DNA from: Lachnospiraceae bacterium
Lineage (GTDB): Bacteria > Bacillota > Clostridia > Lachnospirales > Lachnospiraceae
Length of the DNA stretch: 64,000 bases
Reading direction: 5' to 3'
Assembly (NCBI GenBank): GCA_017623215.1
Contig: JAGAPO010000096.1
Location: 23,889-87,888, forward strand
Below are positions 61,719 to 64,000 of the stretch, one piece after another (the stretch's first letter is position 1; each line of letters opens with the position of its first letter). Under the pieces are notes generated by a model. That model saw only the letters and a program-made list of their open reading frames with translations, was not told the origin of the DNA and made no database searches. Both the position numbers and the translations under genes were made by a program.

Positions 61719-61751
61719 ATTATACAAAGTTCTGCAGAACGTGTCACGTTC
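61719..61751 (-). promoter_or_regulatory. EEP hydrolase promoter with overlapping palindromes
   Basis: On the minus strand GTGACA (61747-61742), 17 bp, TATAAT (61724-61719). GTTCTGCAGAAC (61729-61740) lies in the spacer, and GAACGTGTCACGTTC (61737-61751) covers the -35; both are perfect palindromes sharing four bases. They look like operators. Confidence 0.7.
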
Positions 61752-61803
61752 ATTATCAGCAGGATGTAGTTAAAAAAAACGCAGGTAAGTCTGAGAAAAT
61801 AAA

Positions 61804-61841
61804 AATCCCGGAGCTTTGCTGAATCGTAAAAGCTCCGGGAT
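61804..61841 (-). terminator. terminator of rpoD-plsC
   Basis: ATCCCGGAGCTTT pairs with AAGCTCCGGGAT; on the minus strand it is followed by TTTTTATTTT. Confidence 0.9.
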
Positions 61842-61856
61842 GCTATCCTGAAAATA

Positions 61857-62588
61857 TTATTGCGCTGCATTCTGGAATTCCGGCGCGTTCTGATGGATGA
61901 GTTCCTGAATCCGATCGTGAACCAGTTCGGCAATCTCAACGGACTTCATTCCCTTGTAGTCCTCATAATACAGCGGTTTCATGTAGTGAATCTGAACCGT
62001 CAGCTTTTTGATAGACTTCGTATCAAATGCCTTGAAGGAGTCGATCAGAGCGACAGGAACAATAGGGCAGCGGGCGTTCATTGCGCTCTTAAAGCTTCCG
62101 CCCTTGAATTCGAGCAGCTCATTGCCCTTGCGGCTTCTGGTTCCTTCTGCGAAAATTACAAAATTCTCACCGGCCTTGACGCGCTTGGTCATGTTCATAA
62201 TGACCTGCATGGACTGGCGAATGTCTTCGCGGTCGATGATCTCGGCCTGAAAAAGAGTAATGACGTTGCGCAGAAGGAAGACATTCTTCGTCTCCTTCTT
62301 CATGACCGTGACAAACGGCTGTTCATGTGTCTCCAGAACGGCAAGAACATCGAACATTCCCTGGTGGTTCGGGAACATGACATAGCCGTTCTCCCTGGGC
62401 AGATTCTCAAGACCGTGGCACTCAATAGTAACCCGTCCGCGCCGGTTGGCAATCGGTGCGAGGTGGTGCAGAAAAGCATAACGGGTCTTTGCATCATATT
62501 TTTCAATATTGCACAGCGCAAATAACTTGTAGAGATAATAAGGAAGCTGAAAAAAGCTGCGCAGAAACATCAGGATAATACGTTTCAT
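61857..62588 (-). CDS. plsC: 1-acyl-sn-glycerol-3-phosphate acyltransferase
   Basis: A 243-residue PlsC that makes phosphatidic acid. The N-terminal helix anchors it in the membrane. Catalytic HxxxxD is in FPNHQGMFDV, with the phosphate-binding FAEGTRSRKG, and GGSFKSAMN and CPIVPVALIDSF following. It starts 19 bp after the rpoD stop and is terminated strongly. A second, zinc-ribbon-bearing acyltransferase is at 17694. Linking a phospholipid gene to rpoD is common in this group. Confidence 0.93.
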   Translation of the reverse strand: MKRIILMFLRSFFQLPYYLYKLFALCNIEKYDAKTRYAFLHHLAPIANRRGRVTIECHGLENLPRENGYVMFPNHQGMFDVLAVLETHEQPFVTVMKKETKNVFLLRNVITLFQAEIIDREDIRQSMQVIMNMTKRVKAGENFVIFAEGTRSRKGNELLEFKGGSFKSAMNARCPIVPVALIDSFKAFDTKSIKKLTVQIHYMKPLYYEDYKGMKSVEIAELVHDRIQELIHQNAPEFQNAAQ

Positions 62589-62607
62589 AAGAGCCCTCCT
62601 TTTCGTA

Positions 62608-63741
62608 TCAGGTTATCTCGTAGCCTTTTAACATGCGTGCGCGGCTGGGATGACGAAGCTTGCGCAGCGCCTTTGCCTCAATCTGACGGATACGCTCACG
62701 GGTTACCTTGAATTCCCGTCCGACCTCTTCCAATGTACGGCTGCGGCCGTCCAGCAGGCCAAATCGGAGAATCAGGACCTTGCGTTCCCTCTCGGTCAGC
62801 GTGTCGAGAAGCTTTGCAATCTGATCCTGCAGCACCGCGTAAGATGCGGCATCTTCCGGTCCAAGAATCGTGTCATCCTTAATAAAATCGCCCAGATGAC
62901 TGTCATCCTCTTCGCCGATAGGAGTATCCAACGAAATCGGATCGGCGGAGACCTTTAAGATCTCGCGAACCTTCTCGATCGGAAGGTTCATGGCCTCCGA
63001 CAGCTCCTGTTCGGTTGGTTCGCGTCCAAGCTCCTGAAGCAGGCTTCTGGAGACGCGGTAGGTCTTATTGATGACCTCGGACATATGTACCGGAATACGA
63101 ATGGTACGGGACTGATCCGCAATGGAACGGGTGATGGCCTGACGAATCCACCAGGTTGCATAGGTACTGAACTTATAGCCCTTATTATAGTCAAACTTGT
63201 CAACGGCCTTAATCAGTCCAAGATTGCCCTCCTGAATCAGATCCAGAAAGGAAAGACCGCGTCCGACATAGCGCTTTGCAATGCTGACAACAAGACGAAG
63301 GTTGGATTCCGCCAGAATCTTCTTGGCATGCTCGTCCCCCTGTTCAATCTTCTTAGCCAGTTCAATCTCCTCTGCGACGGAGAGAAGCGGATAGCCTCCG
63401 ATCTCCTTTAAATACTGCTTAACAGGGTCGTCCGACATTGTATTCGCGATCAGGGAAAGGTCGTCCACGTCGGCCAGATACTCTGCCTCATCGTCCATAT
63501 CCATTAAAATATCATCATCCGGCTCGTCATCCTCGGAAGGATTCAGCACTACGATATTATGAGCCTCCAGATATTCATAGATCTTATCGATCTGGCGAAC
63601 ATTCAGGTTCATCTCTTTAAAGAAGTCGTTCACCTTGTCAACCTCGATGACCCCCTTGTTGCGGTTGGCGAAGGAAACCAGCTCCTTTAAACGTGCTTCA
63701 AAGGAAGCAATAGTTGATTGCTGCGGCTGCTGCTCACTCAT
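62608..63741 (-). CDS. rpoD: housekeeping sigma factor RpoD (SigA)
   Basis: A 377-residue primary sigma factor. Region 1.1 covers about 1-70, region 2 contains [17 protein letters not shown] and [17 protein letters not shown], region 3 [15 protein letters not shown], and region 4.2 [20 protein letters not shown]. Length matches clostridial SigA. RBS is GGAGG. It reads into plsC. No dnaG is seen upstream in the window. Confidence 0.98.
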   Translation of the reverse strand: MSEQQPQQSTIASFEARLKELVSFANRNKGVIEVDKVNDFFKEMNLNVRQIDKIYEYLEAHNIVVLNPSEDDEPDDDILMDMDDEAEYLADVDDLSLIANTMSDDPVKQYLKEIGGYPLLSVAEEIELAKKIEQGDEHAKKILAESNLRLVVSIAKRYVGRGLSFLDLIQEGNLGLIKAVDKFDYNKGYKFSTYATWWIRQAITRSIADQSRTIRIPVHMSEVINKTYRVSRSLLQELGREPTEQELSEAMNLPIEKVREILKVSADPISLDTPIGEEDDSHLGDFIKDDTILGPEDAASYAVLQDQIAKLLDTLTERERKVLILRFGLLDGRSRTLEEVGREFKVTRERIRQIEAKALRKLRHPSRARMLKGYEIT

Positions 63742-63821
63742 TCTATAGAAACCTCCATTATATCATATGAAAAAATAGCTTTCCGCCGAAAAGCGCTCAG
63801 GCAGAAAACTCACCAAATACC

Positions 63822-63849
63822 ATTATAGCACATATTTCTCCATAAGCAA
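63822..63849 (-). promoter_or_regulatory. rpoD promoter
   Basis: On the minus strand TTGCTT (63849-63844), 16 bp, TATAAT (63827-63822), with TGC extended -10. Confidence 0.75.
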
Positions 63850-63943
63850 CCACAAATTTTCAGCTCTGAAAGGTAAATTCATTTAATAGCCTGCCATTTG
63901 TAGTAAATTTACAATTTCCACATTTTCTGTGAATACAGCAAAG

Positions 63944-63952
63944 TTATCCACA
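63944..63952 (+). promoter_or_regulatory. DnaA-box-like sequence
   Basis: TTATCCACA is a perfect DnaA box. A weaker TTTCCACA is at 63915-63922. The interval 63850-64000 is A+T-rich and shows no gene. Confidence 0.45.
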
Positions 63953-64000
63953 TCATATATTTATGAATGTGCCTTTCCTGTTTTGTGAAAAACTTTATAA

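Noticed and set aside
61737..61751. LexA box at the EEP hydrolase promoter
   Set aside because: GAAC and GTTC are separated by seven bases, not four, so it does not fit the Firmicute SOS box.

Overview
The window looks like chromosome of a spore-forming Firmicute, most likely a Lachnospiraceae-type member of the Clostridia. The reasons are the Clostridia-style housekeeping genes (uvrB-uvrA, guaA, nagB-nagA, rpoD), strong GGAGG ribosome binding sites, frequent extended -10 (TGnTATAAT) promoters, YesM/YesN-type two-component systems, DUF4358 and DUF1292 proteins and CotJ spore-coat proteins. I see no rRNA, tRNA or CRISPR array. Species cannot be named from the sequence alone.

Layout. (1) 0.1-7.7 kb: excision repair (uvrB, uvrA) with a LexA-like box, a YfbR-type 5'-nucleotidase, and guaA behind a long structured leader. 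(2) 7.7-16.4 kb: AT-richer accessory stretch. It holds a small lipoprotein, a decayed IS3-family element, the tail of an XRE regulator, a eukaryote-type (GH13_8-like) glycogen branching enzyme, an eroded glycyl-radical activase, an AAC(6')-like acetyltransferase, pieces of a second acetyltransferase and of an MccF-like carboxypeptidase, a T-box-like leader that appears orphaned, a nucleoside phosphorylase, and an unexplained attenuator leader with a small ORF. (3) 16.4-19 kb: an FtsJ/RlmM-like methyltransferase preceded by four 15-bp repeats each carrying a Shine-Dalgarno, and an acyltransferase fused to a zinc ribbon. (4) 19-31.7 kb: sugar uptake and glycogen use. YesN/YesM regulators, a MalEFG-type ABC transporter, a second binding protein, glycogen phosphorylase and a divergent AraC regulator lie here. 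(5) 31.8-39.6 kb: DUF1292, a Cas4/RecB-like nuclease fused to an XPD/DinG helicase, a CBS protein, an AraC regulator divergent from a sugar isomerase/oxidoreductase pair, and two small membrane proteins.

(6) 39.8-49.9 kb: the most unusual section. A CotJC-type manganese catalase without a proper start lies divergent from a large serine recombinase. After a SulP transporter comes a DUF2935 gene with ten 18-bp repeats, fused head to tail with a 1228-residue MnxG-like multicopper oxidase. It ends with cotJB and a cotJA carrying a Cys/Pro/Gln repeat extension. Mother-cell-type (SigE/SigK-like) promoter elements can be drawn in front of the cotJC and cotJAB units. Together these suggest a spore-surface metal/oxygen module.

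(7) 50-64 kb: lipid kinase, VanZ-like protein, truncated YitT, nagBA, a KDG-type kinase, a DUF4358 lipoprotein next to an ECF sigma/anti-sigma pair, an MBOAT/DHHW polymer O-acetylation pair, an EEP-family hydrolase under a palindrome-rich promoter, and rpoD-plsC.
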